Source of the DNA: Pyropia haitanensis
Lineage: Eukaryota > Rhodophyta > Bangiophyceae > Bangiales > Bangiaceae
Direction: 5' to 3'
NCBI GenBank assembly: GCA_008729055.1
Contig: SDUX01000010.1
Span: 248,001-312,000 of the forward strand
DNA: 64,000 nucleotides
Shown here: positions 1 through 9,481 of the stretch, piece after piece
Position numbering within the stretch: the first letter of the stretch is position 1
How the letters are laid out: each line of letters begins with the position of its first letter
Notes under the pieces: model-generated
What the model saw: only the letters and a program-made list of their open reading frames with translations
What the model was told of the DNA's origin: nothing
Database searches by the model: none
Translations under genes and position numbers: made by a program

Positions 1-598
1 CTCCCCGACGCATCCCTCCTCGTCCGAGGCATACGCTGTAGGTGCTTTAGGTCATCATGCCGGTGCTCGGATGCCGCTTCGCGCGTTGGCTGCGGTTGCG
101 CCCGACGTCGCACCTTTTACCTTACCAGCGGTCGTATCTCCCTCGCCGACGGGGGTGTCTGATGGAAGAATATGAATTCTGTATCATACTTGAGGCATTG
201 GTAACACTTATTTTTCTTTTCGACGACACCCTGCCTTGTCTCTCTATCTCGCACACGCGCTCTTGTATGCCCAGTGCCTCATGCACTCATCACTTGGATT
301 GCCCTCTCATCGGGCACGGGCTTGTCATCCGCTTATCCAGCGCTCGGGCGGGCCATCCGCGACGTCACGACGTCATGACTGATCGGGCATGCTCACCAAT
401 ATAGTGCGGCGCGGCAACGCATCAACCAAACGCTCAGGCGACCGTCCCGGAAGAAAATACGGCAACGTCCTCCACTGGGCCAAACGTCAGCACACACAGT
501 GTCTTGCTAATGGCAGGGCGGGTCCATCCACCAGTGCCACCTACCCCCCCTAGCCGAAGCCATGCGCGTCCCGCACGCCCGCACCCCCCCGCCCACCC
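1..598. other. Left-edge stretch without a supported gene
   Basis: No frame in this stretch shows a recognisable domain or the strong G/C third-position bias of the real genes here. It is less GC-rich than most of the window. It lies downstream (3') of the minus-strand zinc-finger gene and may hold its 3' UTR. Confidence 0.5.
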
Positions 599-908
599 TC
601 ACACAAGGTCCGCGTCGTCTGTCAGCGGCGGCGCGCTGGGGTCTTTGCCCGGGACGGGCTTGGGGGTGGTGAGCGCTGGCGCCGCCCCCGCCTCCTCCAC
701 CTCGTCGTACGTCCACTTGTACATGTCCCCCACCGCACACAGCGGGCACTTTAGGGTGCACGCGCCGCGGCAGTAGCGGCAGCCAATGGTGCGGCCGAGG
801 TAGCCGTCGCCGTCGCACACGGGGCACGTCACCGTGCCGGCACCGCCACAGTAGGAGCACGGCGCGGCCGCCGCCGCGTCCGCGTCGGCAGCGGCGGCGC
901 TGGGCGAA

Positions 909-948
<40 letters not shown>

Positions 949-1234
949 GAGCAGCGGCAGCCGCGGGCGCGGCGGGCGCGTCGGCGTCGGGCACAACGCC
1001 CCGCGGCGGCGCCCCCCCCAGCGGCTGAGCGGGCGTCCCCGCGGGCTCGCCGCCCGCCGACGCCGCCGCCCGCGCCTGCAGCAGCGGCCGCCGCCGTGAC
1101 GGCGCCGACGCTGCCACACGGGGCGACGGCGGCGGGCGCGCCGCGCCGAGGCGGGCCGCGCCACGACAAGATGGCCGCGGCCAGGCGGGGCAGCGGCAGG
1201 GGGGCGCATACCAAGGGGGTGAAAACGCAACCAT
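599..1234 (-). CDS. Plastid-targeted DnaJ-type zinc-finger protein (BSD2-like)
   Basis: A 211-residue protein starting at the ATG at 1234. Residues 1-60 are Arg/Ala/Ser/Pro-rich with hardly any acidic residues, as in plastid transit peptides. A long polyalanine linker follows (about 83-124). Residues 126-166 hold four Cys-x2-Cys pairs (126/129, 137/140, 152/155, 163/166), of which the first two are the DnaJ motif CxxCxGxG (CSYCGGAG, CPVCDGDG). There is no J-domain, so this is a stand-alone DnaJ-like cysteine-rich protein. In plants such proteins (BSD2, PSA2, LQY1 types) assist folding or assembly of Rubisco or photosystems in the chloroplast. The family is clear from the motifs; the client is unknown. 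The short acidic tail and single exon fit the family. Confidence 0.8.
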
Positions 1235-1502
1235 GGCGGAAATGGTGGCGGTGACGAGTGCTTTGTTCTTGTACTGATAGGAGGGGGGGGGAGCGTGCGA
1301 CGCGGGCGTGCCGACGGGTGGGAAGGGGGGCCGACGGGGGAAAAAGCGGGGGGCGGGACGCGACGCGCGCGTACGCGACCGCGACGGTGCAGGTGCCGAG
1401 GCCGCAGTGGAGACCAGGGTTGCAAGATTTCAGTGAAATCATGCTCGGAAGCTTTGATTTCACTATGATTATCGTTCGTTTCAGTTTATAATTATAGAAA
1501 CC

Positions 1503-1937
1503 ATGAACGCGGCCACGTGTAGATGTAGCCCCCAGTTTGAAGCACCCAATGTTGTCGAGACCAGGTGGTGGCAAGCACCGCCACGCGCGGCCGGAGAGAG
1601 GTCGTTCTCGAACGCGGCCAATATCCAGAGCAAGCTGCGCACGAAGCTGTCGTACATCACCCTCCACAAGCTGCTCTACATTTGCTTCAACTCGCGCGTG
1701 CTACCAGATCACGTTGACATGCCTGCCCGTGGCTCCTCGGAGCTCGGGTTGCACAATGTCGAGCTGGAGGAGGTCGCAGATGAGCCAGAGGACGTGGGAG
1801 ACGAAGAGCGGGAGGGCAGTGGTGGGGAGGGAAGTGGAGACGAAGACATGTGGAACGATGAAATAGCTGGGGAGGATTGCGAGGAGGACCTGCTGGAACG
1901 GGCCACTCGTATCTCAACTCAGCAGTCTAATAAATAG
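1503..1937 (+). pseudogene. hAT transposase C-terminal fragment
   Basis: An open stretch of 144 codons whose early part contains the hAT dimerisation signature: an ERSFSNAANIQSKLR core followed by an LSYITLHKLLYI helix. In full hAT transposases this lies at the extreme C-terminus. Here it is followed by an acidic Glu/Asp/Gly-rich tail ending at a stop at 1937. The N-terminal BED finger and the RNase H-like catalytic core are missing, because only about 90 bp separate the element's left end from this fragment. It is therefore an internal-deletion relic and cannot encode a working transposase. Confidence 0.8.
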
Positions 1938-2085
1938 CTGCCGGCGCAGCGCGCGTCAGGCGGATGTCGCGGCTGAGCAGCGCAGCGGCGGCGGCGGCCG
2001 CTGTCGTGATTGAGGCTAGGGGGTCCTCCTCCCGCAGCTTGCCGCGTCTGCAGACGGACCCCATCTGCCGCTGCACACGGCCTTA

Positions 2086-2642
2086 GGGCACGTCCACCAA
2101 TGTCGATATTCGCCGATATTCGTGCCACGTAGGGGAAACGTGGCGCGTCGGGCCAAACGTGGCACTGATGCGGTCGTTCATCAATGTCAACGAGCTATCC
2201 CGGCCTAAAACGAACCCCCCTCAGCGAATAGACTTGATATAAGTGACGACATAACTTCCTCTCCGTACCCTGACGTCTGTTAGCTCCAGAGCTATCGCCG
2301 GGCCAAAACAGGTTGTTTTGGCCGAGCGATAGCCCTGGAGCCAACAGACCTTACCAATTGCCAGGGCGATGATTGGCTGAGAGCGTGCCACGTGTGGGCA
2401 TCATTTCGACAGTGTGATAGTGGAGAGTTGTCAACACCAACGGCCTGGAACGAAGACGACAAACGGACTCGTGGTTTGGAAGGTAGCCTGTTGGTAGCCC
2501 CCGTCTCCACCGTAAGTCCACTTCACGTGCTTCGCCTGATAGCTCGCCGATAGCCCGACCACCCAGACGCTGCCACGTATGTACACGTGGCGTCTTAAAA
2601 CGACTCATTTAAGACTGATAGCCGACATTGGTGGACGTGCCC
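2086..2642. mobile_element. Nested PIF/Harbinger-type (Tourist-like) MITE
   Basis: The ends are a perfect 20-bp inverted repeat, GGGCACGTCCACCAATGTCG at 2086-2105 and its complement at 2623-2642. Both sides are flanked by TTA (2083-2085 and 2643-2645). A GGG-starting inverted repeat with a 3-bp TWA target duplication is the hallmark of PIF/Harbinger elements. The 557-bp length and lack of coding sequence fit a MITE. Several CACGTG/ACGTGGC motifs recur near both ends, and a long hairpin sits in the middle. It lies inside the hAT element, so it is the younger insertion. Confidence 0.85.
2276..2348. repeat. Long imperfect palindrome (hairpin) inside the MITE
   Basis: About 35 bp (2276-2310) pair with 2312-2348 with only about four mismatches; the arms begin TCTGTTAGCTCCAG and end CTGGAGCCAACAGA. 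The loop is one or two bases. It could be a further small foldback insertion or a subterminal structure of the MITE itself. Confidence 0.8.
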
Positions 2643-2852
2643 TTACGTGCGCCCGTACGGCGCGCCAAGCTTCACTCCCGTGCTGTCACATGCTGTCCTG
2701 CGATCGGGTGCCCGATCCAACCTCGGAGATCGAGACACGTGGCGGTCTCGTTCATAATTATGGATAGGCCTCCCATGATTTCGATGATTTCAGTGAAATC
2801 ATGACTATAATTATAGCACTGTAATTATAACCCTCACAACCCTGGTGGAGAC

Positions 2853-3651
2853 CGCGAGGCCTGTGCGCAAGCGCGGCTCAGATCACGTGGCCGCCTTGGC
2901 CGCGCAGGACCCTCGTCTTCGCGGTGCCATCTGAAAAGTCTCAAGCTCTCATTGCGAATTTCGTTATGAACAGGGCCCGCAAGATGTTGTGGGCCCTCTT
3001 TCTGGACTCTGGACGGAGGTCTTGCTGTCTTTTGCGGTTTTTCGTTTGTAAATTGGACTTCTGGTCCGTCGCCACGCTTCACCTCAGGCGAACAGAAGCG
3101 TCTCGAGCAGAGCTACGCAGTGACACAAAAGACGACGGTGGAGAGAGACCGACAGCATCTTCACAGCGCGCTATACAACGTGCTGCACTGCGACACGCAG
3201 ATGGTCGCAAGCCGATTACGAGCACACACAACGTCATAGGTGAAAGGCGTCTGCGACCGGGCAAGGAGGGCCTAGAAAGGCTATTACAGAAGGCGGGAGT
3301 GTCAGAACTAACAGCACGACCGCCAAGAACTGTCGATTTCCGCAAGACGTTGTCAGACGCGCAGGCTTTCACAGCCAGAGTGCACAGCAGCGCGGTCGGG
3401 AGGGTGTGCACACAGATGGCACCAGAAACAGCAGGGGGGACAAACTAAGAAAATATTCACGCACGCACAACAAAGAAGGAAAACACGACGTCACACCAAC
3501 AGCATCACTGCCCAGCACAGAAGCGCACTCAACGTGGGCACCACACTGGGTACCACCCTTGAGGTTCACTCTCCTCTGACCTCCCAGGCACCACCACCGA
3601 CGACTCGTCGCACGGGAATGGTGACCACCGGCAGCACCGTGGCCGATGCCC
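2853..3651. other. Intergenic region downstream of LEO1
   Basis: No supported gene. Composition is close to 55% GC, much lower than neighbouring coding DNA. It lies 3' of the minus-strand LEO1 gene and probably holds its 3' UTR and terminator. The open frame on the plus strand here (2924-3448) lacks any domain and lacks the codon bias of this genome. Confidence 0.5.
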
Positions 3652-6480
3652 CTACTCGTCTTCCTCGTCGTCGTCGCTGTCCTGATCCTGGATGCGGCGG
3701 CGGCGCTTCACCCCGCCCCCTCCGCCCCCTCCCCCGCGCTGCAGATGCGCCAGCCGGTCCGCATCCTCGGGCGCGGCCGACCCCCGCCGCCGCTTCCGCC
3801 GGTAGTCCCCGCTGTCGCTGTCCGACTGCACCATCAGGTCGTCGCCGTCATCATCGCCGTAGCGACCCCCATCCGGCTCCTCATCCTCCTCGTCTTCCTC
3901 CTCATCGTCGTCTTGCAGGAAGCCGCTGCTGAGGCCGGCGCCGCGCGGGCCGCCCCCCCCCCCCCCCCCTCCGCCAAAACCGCCCGTATTGCGTGACGCG
4001 CCGCCCGCCTTGACGAGTGCGCGCATGTGGAGCTGCCGGCGGCGCGACTCGGCACGGGCGGCCTCCCGGGCGCGCTGCTGCTCTGCCGCCGCGCGGCGGC
4101 GCTCCTCCACCTCGGGCGCCAGCTCGCTCGTGCCGAGCAGCACCCGTCGCCCACCGCCGCCACCGCCGCCGCCGCCGACGCCGTCGGCGCCGCCCACGGC
4201 GCGGACGCCGCTCCGGCGGCAGCCGTCGCGGTCCGCCGCGGCGGCGGCGCCCCCACCGACGCCCACACCCGCCGTCACCTTGACCGACGCGACCGCCTTC
4301 TTCATGTGCGTCAGCGACGGCACCACGCGGGACAAGACCGACACGACGCCAGCAGCAACGCACAGGCGCCCCGGCGCCGCCGCCGCGGCGACCCGCTCGC
4401 CCGCCTCGTCACTGTCCCCACCGTCGAGTTCCTCCTCGTCGTCACCGCCGCCTGGCTCGTCGACAAACACGCGCGACTGGCCCGGCGCCTCAAACTGGTC
4501 GTTCATCATAAACGTCTGGTCGCCCACCATAAGCGTCAGCGACCCATCACTCCACGTGACAATGTTGGCGTTGCTCTCGGCGGCAACGTCGGGCACAGAC
4601 ACCAGCGCGCCGGCCGTCGGCGGTGGCCGCGGTGCTTCCCCGTCTGCCGGCGGTGGCGGCCGCTTTGGCCGCCACCGAATCATCGTCGCCGGACAGGGGA
4701 GCACCTTGGCCCTGGCGCCCGCCCCCGGCGTGGCCGCCGCCGCCTCCGCAGCGCGCGCCTCCCACATGCGCGCCTCCACGTCCGGGTCCCAGGTGCCGGC
4801 GCGAAACGCCGTCGGCTCCACGCCCAGCGCGGGCGGCAGTTTCATCAGCGAGAGGAACGGCTGTCGCTTGTGCGGCGCCGACCGCGGCGTGGCGCCGCGG
4901 GGCAGCGCCTCGGGCGCCGTCCCGGGCGGCAGCAGCGGCAGCAGCGACGGCGGCGCCGTCGCGGCTACCGCCCGGCCCGGCGGGGAGGCGGGCGGCGGCG
5001 TCGGCGACCGCGACAGCGGACGGCCATACGCGCCGCCGCCGCCGCGGGGTGACGCCGACCGGGGCGTGGATGGCACCGACCGGGGCCGCGTCGGCGACCG
5101 CGATGCGGACCGGCGGGGGTGCTCCTCATAGTCGCCGCCGGCGCCACCGAGCGCAGGGGACACGCGCCGCGCGGCGCGCGACACCCGCCGCGGGCCGTCG
5201 CTGTCAGACCCGGAATCCGCAATGCCAGCAAAGCGGTCCACCTCTGGAGCGACGACCGGTGAGGAGGGCGCGCCGTCGCGGCCGCCGGCTGGCGACGCCC
5301 GCCGGCCGCGGGAGCGGGAGCGGGAGCGGGACCGGGACCGACGCGGCGACCGCGATCGATGCCGCGACGGCGGCTGCCGCGCCGGGGAACGCGAGCGGGA
5401 CCGCAGCCGCGAGTGGGAGAGGGAGCGCGAGCGGGACCGCCCGCCTCCGGCGGACGCCGGTGCCCGCGACCGTAACCGCGACGGGGAACGGGAACCCGAG
5501 CGGCCGCGCAATGCCCGACTCGACCGGGACAAGGACCGCGACCGGGACCGAGACCGCGACCGCGACCGCAACCGAGACCGCGACCGCGACCGCGACCGCG
5601 ACGGCCGGCGACGCGGGGACCGGGACCGATCCGCCAGCCGCTCCGGCGACCGCGACGCGCCGCGGCCGGGCGACGCCGAGCGACGAGCGCGCGGCGACTC
5701 CGCCGCCCCCAGCCGTCCCGACGAGGCCGGGGAGCCCCGGCGCGAGGAGGCCGCCACGGCTGCCGCCGCCGCCGCCGCCGTCTCAGGAGCGCCGCCCGCG
5801 GGGGACCGCGACGGCCGCCGCGGAGACGCCGACCGGCGGCGGGGAGACGCCGACGCCCGCAGACCGGATGACCGCGACAGCGACGACCGCCGCGGCGGTG
5901 ACGCCGACGGCCGGCCGCGGGGGGACGCCGACGCCCGCCGCGGCCGCGGCGACGCCGACTGGGAGCGCGACCGCGATCGCAGGCGGGGGGAGCGCGAGCG
6001 GGAGCGCGAGTGGGAGCGCGAGCGGGAGCGCGAGCGGGAGCGCGACCGCGACCGTGACTGTGACCGCCGCCCCTGGCGGCCAGGCGAGGCGGAGCGGGAG
6101 CGGGAGCCGCGGCCGCGGCCGCCCGCCGCCGGCGCTTGGCCGGTGGCGGCGCCAGAGCGGGGAGGTGAGCGGGAGCGAGAGCGGGAGCGAGGGCGGAGGC
6201 GGGAGCGGGAGCGGGAGCGGGAGGGAGAGCGCGACCGCGACCGCGACCGCGACCGGGAGCGGGACCGGGACTGCGGCCACGACGGCCGGCGACGCGGGGA
6301 CCGGGACCTGGACGGGGACCGTGAGCGGGAGCCCGATAGCGACCGCGACCGCGATGGGTGCCGCCGCGGCCGCGGCGACGCGGACCGGCGCCCCGACGCG
6401 GACCGCGACCGCGACGCCGACCGTGCCGCGGAGCGGGCCCGCGAGGCGACCGGCGACGGCTCCCGCGGCGGGGACGCCAT
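3652..6480 (-). CDS. LEO1: LEO1, Paf1 complex subunit, with giant RS-rich N-terminal domain
   Basis: A 942-residue single-exon protein from the ATG at 6480. Residues 1 to about 500 are dominated by Arg-Ser dipeptides with Pro and Ala, as in SR splicing proteins. From about residue 545 comes the LEO1 core: KLPPALGVEPTAF, then TMIRWRPKR, then ESNANIVTWSDGSLTL (about 640), matching the family motifs KLPNFLSV-P-F, TIRWR and ESNARIVKWSDGS. The downstream E-ERRRAAAEQQRAREAARAESRRRQ helix matches the family's basic helix. The C-terminus is acidic and Lys/Arg-rich, also typical. LEO1 works in the nucleus in the Paf1 complex with elongating RNA polymerase II. Gly/Ala insertions interrupt the core. The RS domain is unusual: known LEO1 N-termini are mostly Asp/Glu/Ser-rich. 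Confidence 0.9.
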   Translation of the reverse strand: MASPPREPSPVASRARSAARSASRSRSASGRRSASPRPRRHPSRSRSLSGSRSRSPSRSRSPRRRPSWPQSRSRSRSRSRSRSRSPSRSRSRSRLRPRSRSRSRSPPRSGAATGQAPAAGGRGRGSRSRSASPGRQGRRSQSRSRSRSRSRSRSRSHSRSRSRSPRLRSRSRSQSASPRPRRASASPRGRPSASPPRRSSLSRSSGLRASASPRRRSASPRRPSRSPAGGAPETAAAAAAAVAASSRRGSPASSGRLGAAESPRARRSASPGRGASRSPERLADRSRSPRRRPSRSRSRSRSRLRSRSRSRSRSRSLSRSSRALRGRSGSRSPSRLRSRAPASAGGGRSRSRSLSHSRLRSRSRSPARQPPSRHRSRSPRRSRSRSRSRSRGRRASPAGGRDGAPSSPVVAPEVDRFAGIADSGSDSDGPRRVSRAARRVSPALGGAGGDYEEHPRRSASRSPTRPRSVPSTPRSASPRGGGGAYGRPLSRSPTPPPASPPGRAVAATAPPSLLPLLPPGTAPEALPRGATPRSAPHKRQPFLSLMKLPPALGVEPTAFRAGTWDPDVEARMWEARAAEAAAATPGAGARAKVLPCPATMIRWRPKRPPPPADGEAPRPPPTAGALVSVPDVAAESNANIVTWSDGSLTLMVGDQTFMMNDQFEAPGQSRVFVDEPGGGDDEEELDGGDSDEAGERVAAAAAPGRLCVAAGVVSVLSRVVPSLTHMKKAVASVKVTAGVGVGGGAAAAADRDGCRRSGVRAVGGADGVGGGGGGGGGRRVLLGTSELAPEVEERRRAAAEQQRAREAARAESRRRQLHMRALVKAGGASRNTGGFGGGGGGGGGPRGAGLSSGFLQDDDEEEDEEDEEPDGGRYGDDDGDDLMVQSDSDSGDYRRKRRRGSAAPEDADRLAHLQRGGGGGGGGVKRRRRIQDQDSDDDEEDE

Positions 6481-6714
6481 GAAGGAAGAGCAGACGGAGA
6501 CGGGAGCGAGGGGCGGGGAGCAGCCAGATGGGAGAGACCGGGATCCAGACGTGAGCCGCGGCGGCGGCGGTCGTCAGGGGAGCGCGCACCGCAGCAGCGG
6601 CAGTGGCTGGCGGGGGGGGGGTCCGGAGCGCGGCCGACACAGTGGACGGCAACAAGGTGTGCGCTCGCGCCGCGCGTCCAACACCGAGCGCGCGCGCCGA
6701 CTGTTGGACGAGTG

Positions 6715-6800
6715 GCCACGAAAGTATTTTTCAACATTATGTCAGAATAAAAGTACAAACCTTGCAACAACTCGGATGTACAGCACAACAACCTGGAAGC
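6715..6800 (-). promoter_or_regulatory. AT-rich island upstream of LEO1
   Basis: A local drop in GC 235-320 bp upstream of the LEO1 start, containing AGTATTTTTCAACATTATG and AATAAAAG. Such islands recur 200-450 bp ahead of several genes here, so this is a candidate core promoter. No defined TATA element can be assigned with certainty. Confidence 0.3.
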
Positions 6801-8064
6801 AGTATCCACTCGGCCTGAGGGGACCACCCCCCCCCCTGGATTGCCTGGAATCGGCCCCCCCCCTGTCCCCTGGGATCTGGCCTCTAAGCGTCAGGGGACC
6901 AGCTGATTCAAGTCCATATTAGCAAAGGATTTGGCCGTACATCGGAACATGACCCCTCCAGTCCCGCTGTGGAGCCCGGGGTGTGGCGGGTGTCCAACAA
7001 GTGCGACGAGCCGACTTCACGGTGCCACGAGGCTCCCGCGTAGGCTGGTCTGCTGGCATTGTCTGCACCAAGGCAATCGCTGGTTCTGGCCATTGGGGGG
7101 GGGGGGGCGTGCACAGCTCCGCTCTCGGCCGTCTTTCCCCCCCCCCCCATCGTCTTTGCGCTCGCCGCGCCCTCGCAGCGCTGAGGAGCCCGGCACGCCC
7201 CCCCCCCCCCCTTGGCGGCGCCCTTCCCCGGCCGCGTCTCACATTCCCCCCCCCCCCCCCCCCCCCCCGCCCCCCCCCCCCCCGGCGCGCCGGCGGGTGG
7301 GCGACGAGCGGCGGAAGCTCCGCGGCGGCTGCCTCGGCCGCCGTCGCCGCCGGCGACGCGGCCGCCAGCCGCTCCACCGCCCCCACCACCGCGGCTGTTG
7401 CGGCGACCTCCTCCTCCCGAGCGGGCGTCCCCAGCGGGGCGGCCGCCGCGACGGCGAGACCATCGACGAGCTCCGGCGCGGCGGCGGCGACCCCCCCCGC
7501 CGCCCCGCCCGCCATCGAGCACATCGGGGCGGCGCTGGCGCCGTCGGGTGCCGGGGGGGGGGTCCGGGGGGGCCGCAACCCGGAGTGGGGTGTTGCGGTG
7601 GGTGGTATGGGGGGGGGGGTAGCGGCCGTGGTGTGGGTGGGGTGCGTGGTGGCCGTGGCCGACGCGCCGTGACGGTACGGTGGGGGGAGGCGGGGGGAGT
7701 TCAGGGGGGGGGGGCGTGGGAGAGAAGGGGAGAGTGGAAGATGATGCGGGGGGGAGGGGGGGAGGCGACGCGGGCGGGGGGGGGGGGCTGACGCGGGGGG
7801 TGGGGGGGGGACGACGCGGGGGGACGGGGGCTTCACGCGGAGGGGGGGGAGGGGTCCCTGCCTTGGCCGTCCCCCCCCGCCGTCTCCGGGGAGGCCGCCT
7901 ATGCGTCCGCCGCCGGCGACGGCGGCAGCGGCCTCCGCTACTGTCGTGGATGCTCGAACGCCTGTGCTACCTTCCCACCATCGAGGCGGATCCCCCCCCC
8001 GGCGCCCCTCCCCTCCCCTCCTGCCCCGCCTCGCTCCCGAAGCGGGAACTCCTCCGCCGCACCC
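6801..8064. other. G/C-homopolymer desert, no resolved gene
   Basis: Many G and C runs of 8 to over 20 bases (7088-7098, 7242-7282, 7549-7564, 7779-7811). Alanine-rich frames exist on the minus strand near 7290-7520, but they cannot be tied to a start, a domain or a conserved end. Frame errors at the runs would hide a gene, so this region is unresolved, not empty. Confidence 0.4.
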
Positions 8065-8511
8065 TCACTGCCGCGGACCTCCCCTCCCACCGCCACCGCG
8101 GCGGGGCCCACTGCGACCGCCACCGCCGCCACCGCCGCCGCTGCCACCGCCGCCTCCGCCCCCGGCCGGTACCCCACCGGCGGCGGCGCCGCCATGTACC
8201 TCCCCGCGCGTGGCCGCACCAGCCGCCGCCGTCGCCCCCGCTACCGCCGCCGCCGCGTCTTCCGCAGACGCCGCCGCCACAGGCGCCGTCGCCGCCACCG
8301 CCGCCACCTCCGCCGCCGCCCCGTGCGCGGCCGCCACCGCCACCGCGTGGCGGAGGGACACGCCGAGGCGGCCGCGGAGAAAAGCCGCCACCGCCGCCGC
8401 CGACCGCGCCGCCGCCGCCGTTCTCAGGGCGGGGATAAAAACCGTGATCGGACCCGAATCTAGGTTCAGGGCTTCTTTGAGGGACCCCCTGACAGACAAC
8501 GTTGACTGCAC
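8065..8511 (-). CDS. Possible hypothetical protein (weak)
   Basis: A minus-strand frame of 148 codons whose first 60 residues look like ordinary protein (SLKEALNLDSGPITVFIPAL, then RSAAAVAAFLRGRLGVSL) before turning into polyalanine and polyglycine. The GPITVFIPAL segment faintly recalls the TVFAPT strand of fasciclin domains, but the rest of that domain is not seen, so I assign no function. The plus strand is also open across this stretch. The true end may lie beyond a homopolymer. Confidence 0.2.
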   Translation of the reverse strand: MQSTLSVRGSLKEALNLDSGPITVFIPALRTAAAARSAAAVAAFLRGRLGVSLRHAVAVAAAHGAAAEVAAVAATAPVAAASAEDAAAAVAGATAAAGAATRGEVHGGAAAGGVPAGGGGGGGSGGGGGGGGRSGPRRGGGGRGGPRQ

Positions 8512-9239
8512 AAGAGCAACGGTAGCCTTGGTCGCCGTAGGGGCCGAGGAGGGGGGGGAATGTGGCGTGGATGGTATACGAAGAGGGCGAGATCAGGGTC
8601 GGGAGATGCAATTTTCCGTTCAAAATTGCCACTGTCCGATTGTGACTCCAGTCAAGTATGTGCTACAGTACAGGTCAGCCTGGTTTGCAAAGCTTGACAA
8701 GGGCTCGACCAATCCGGGGGGGCGAAGTGCACATAGCACCAGCACGACACAGCGCACGCCAAGTGGCAGGGACTGGCGAGAAACGGGGGCTTCCAAAACG
8801 GCAACCCGCACAGGTCGAGCGCACGCGCGTCCTTGCTGTACCCAAACGTCCCAATTCGGTTTAGGGTGCCGGAGCTTTCAGTGCAGGCGGCGGGCCCCCT
8901 CTCCCCCCGCGACCTGCGCCTGTGACCAGACCGTCGTCCCCCTGACTCCACCAGGCCCCATCCCCCGCCCCTGCGTGCCGTCGTCCCCAGCCGCTCCCCT
9001 CGCTGCCGTCCACGCGTCTCATTTTGGGGGAGAGAGACGGGCTGGTGCAGCCGCCCTTTGGCCGCACCGGCTGGTCTTTGTACGCTCCGCCTTCCCCCCC
9101 CCTGCACCTCCCCGCTCCGCCGTCTGACCGCTCTTGTCCCATCTTCCGTGTTGTTCCCCGCCGGCTTCCTTCGTCACTGTTGCACTCTCTCCTCCCCCCG
9201 GCACCACTCTCCTTCTCCCACCGGCATCTGTTTCGCGTC
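8512..9239. other. Intergenic region upstream of the senescence-domain gene
   Basis: No supported gene. The last 100 bp before 9240 are strongly pyrimidine-rich (CTCTCTCCTCC, CTCCTTCTCCC), like the leaders of other genes in the window, and are likely 5' UTR. The stretch 8590-8680 is relatively AT-rich. Confidence 0.4.
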
Positions 9240-9448
9240 ATGGGTGCCTCCACGTCCCCCCTCCCCACGGCCGCCGCGATGACTGCCTCCCTCTCCACCC
9301 CCCCCCGGGTACCGCGGCCAACGACCGCCCGGCGGCGGCGCTGCAAACCCTCCTCGTCATTCCCGGCTCGACGCTCGCCGACGCGTCGGGCACCGTCGTT
9401 GCCGCCGGGTCGTGCACCTTTGCGCAGACGCCCGTCGAGCCACCTCCC

Positions 9449-9481
<33 letters not shown>

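Larger units (their letters stand above)
1415..2844. mobile_element. hAT-superfamily DNA transposon remnant with 8-bp target duplication
   Basis: The element starts with CAGGGTTGCAAG at 1415 and ends with CTCACAACCCTG at 2844, so the outer 8 bp are a perfect terminal inverted repeat. It is flanked on both sides by the same 8 bp, GTGGAGAC (1407-1414 and 2845-2852), which is the size of a hAT target duplication. Just inside each end is the shared motif GATTTCAGTGAAATCATG, itself a palindrome. The element carries a C-terminal piece of a hAT transposase (1503-1937), so it is a deleted, non-autonomous copy. Its AT content is higher than the host DNA. A second element is inserted inside it (2086-2642). 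Confidence 0.9.

Noticed and set aside
2924..3448. 174-codon plus-strand frame downstream of LEO1
   Set aside because: Lower GC than all real genes here, no domain and no G/C third-position bias; more likely UTR or spacer.
5222..6922. A 566-codon plus-strand frame of Arg-Asp/Arg-Glu repeats opposite LEO1
   Set aside because: It is the antisense mirror of the Arg-Ser codons in LEO1; the minus strand carries the conserved LEO1 core, so this frame is a shadow.
8065..8511. Fasciclin (FAS1) domain from the segment GPITVFIPAL
   Set aside because: Only one short strand resembles the family; the flanking FAS1 motifs are absent, so no function was assigned.
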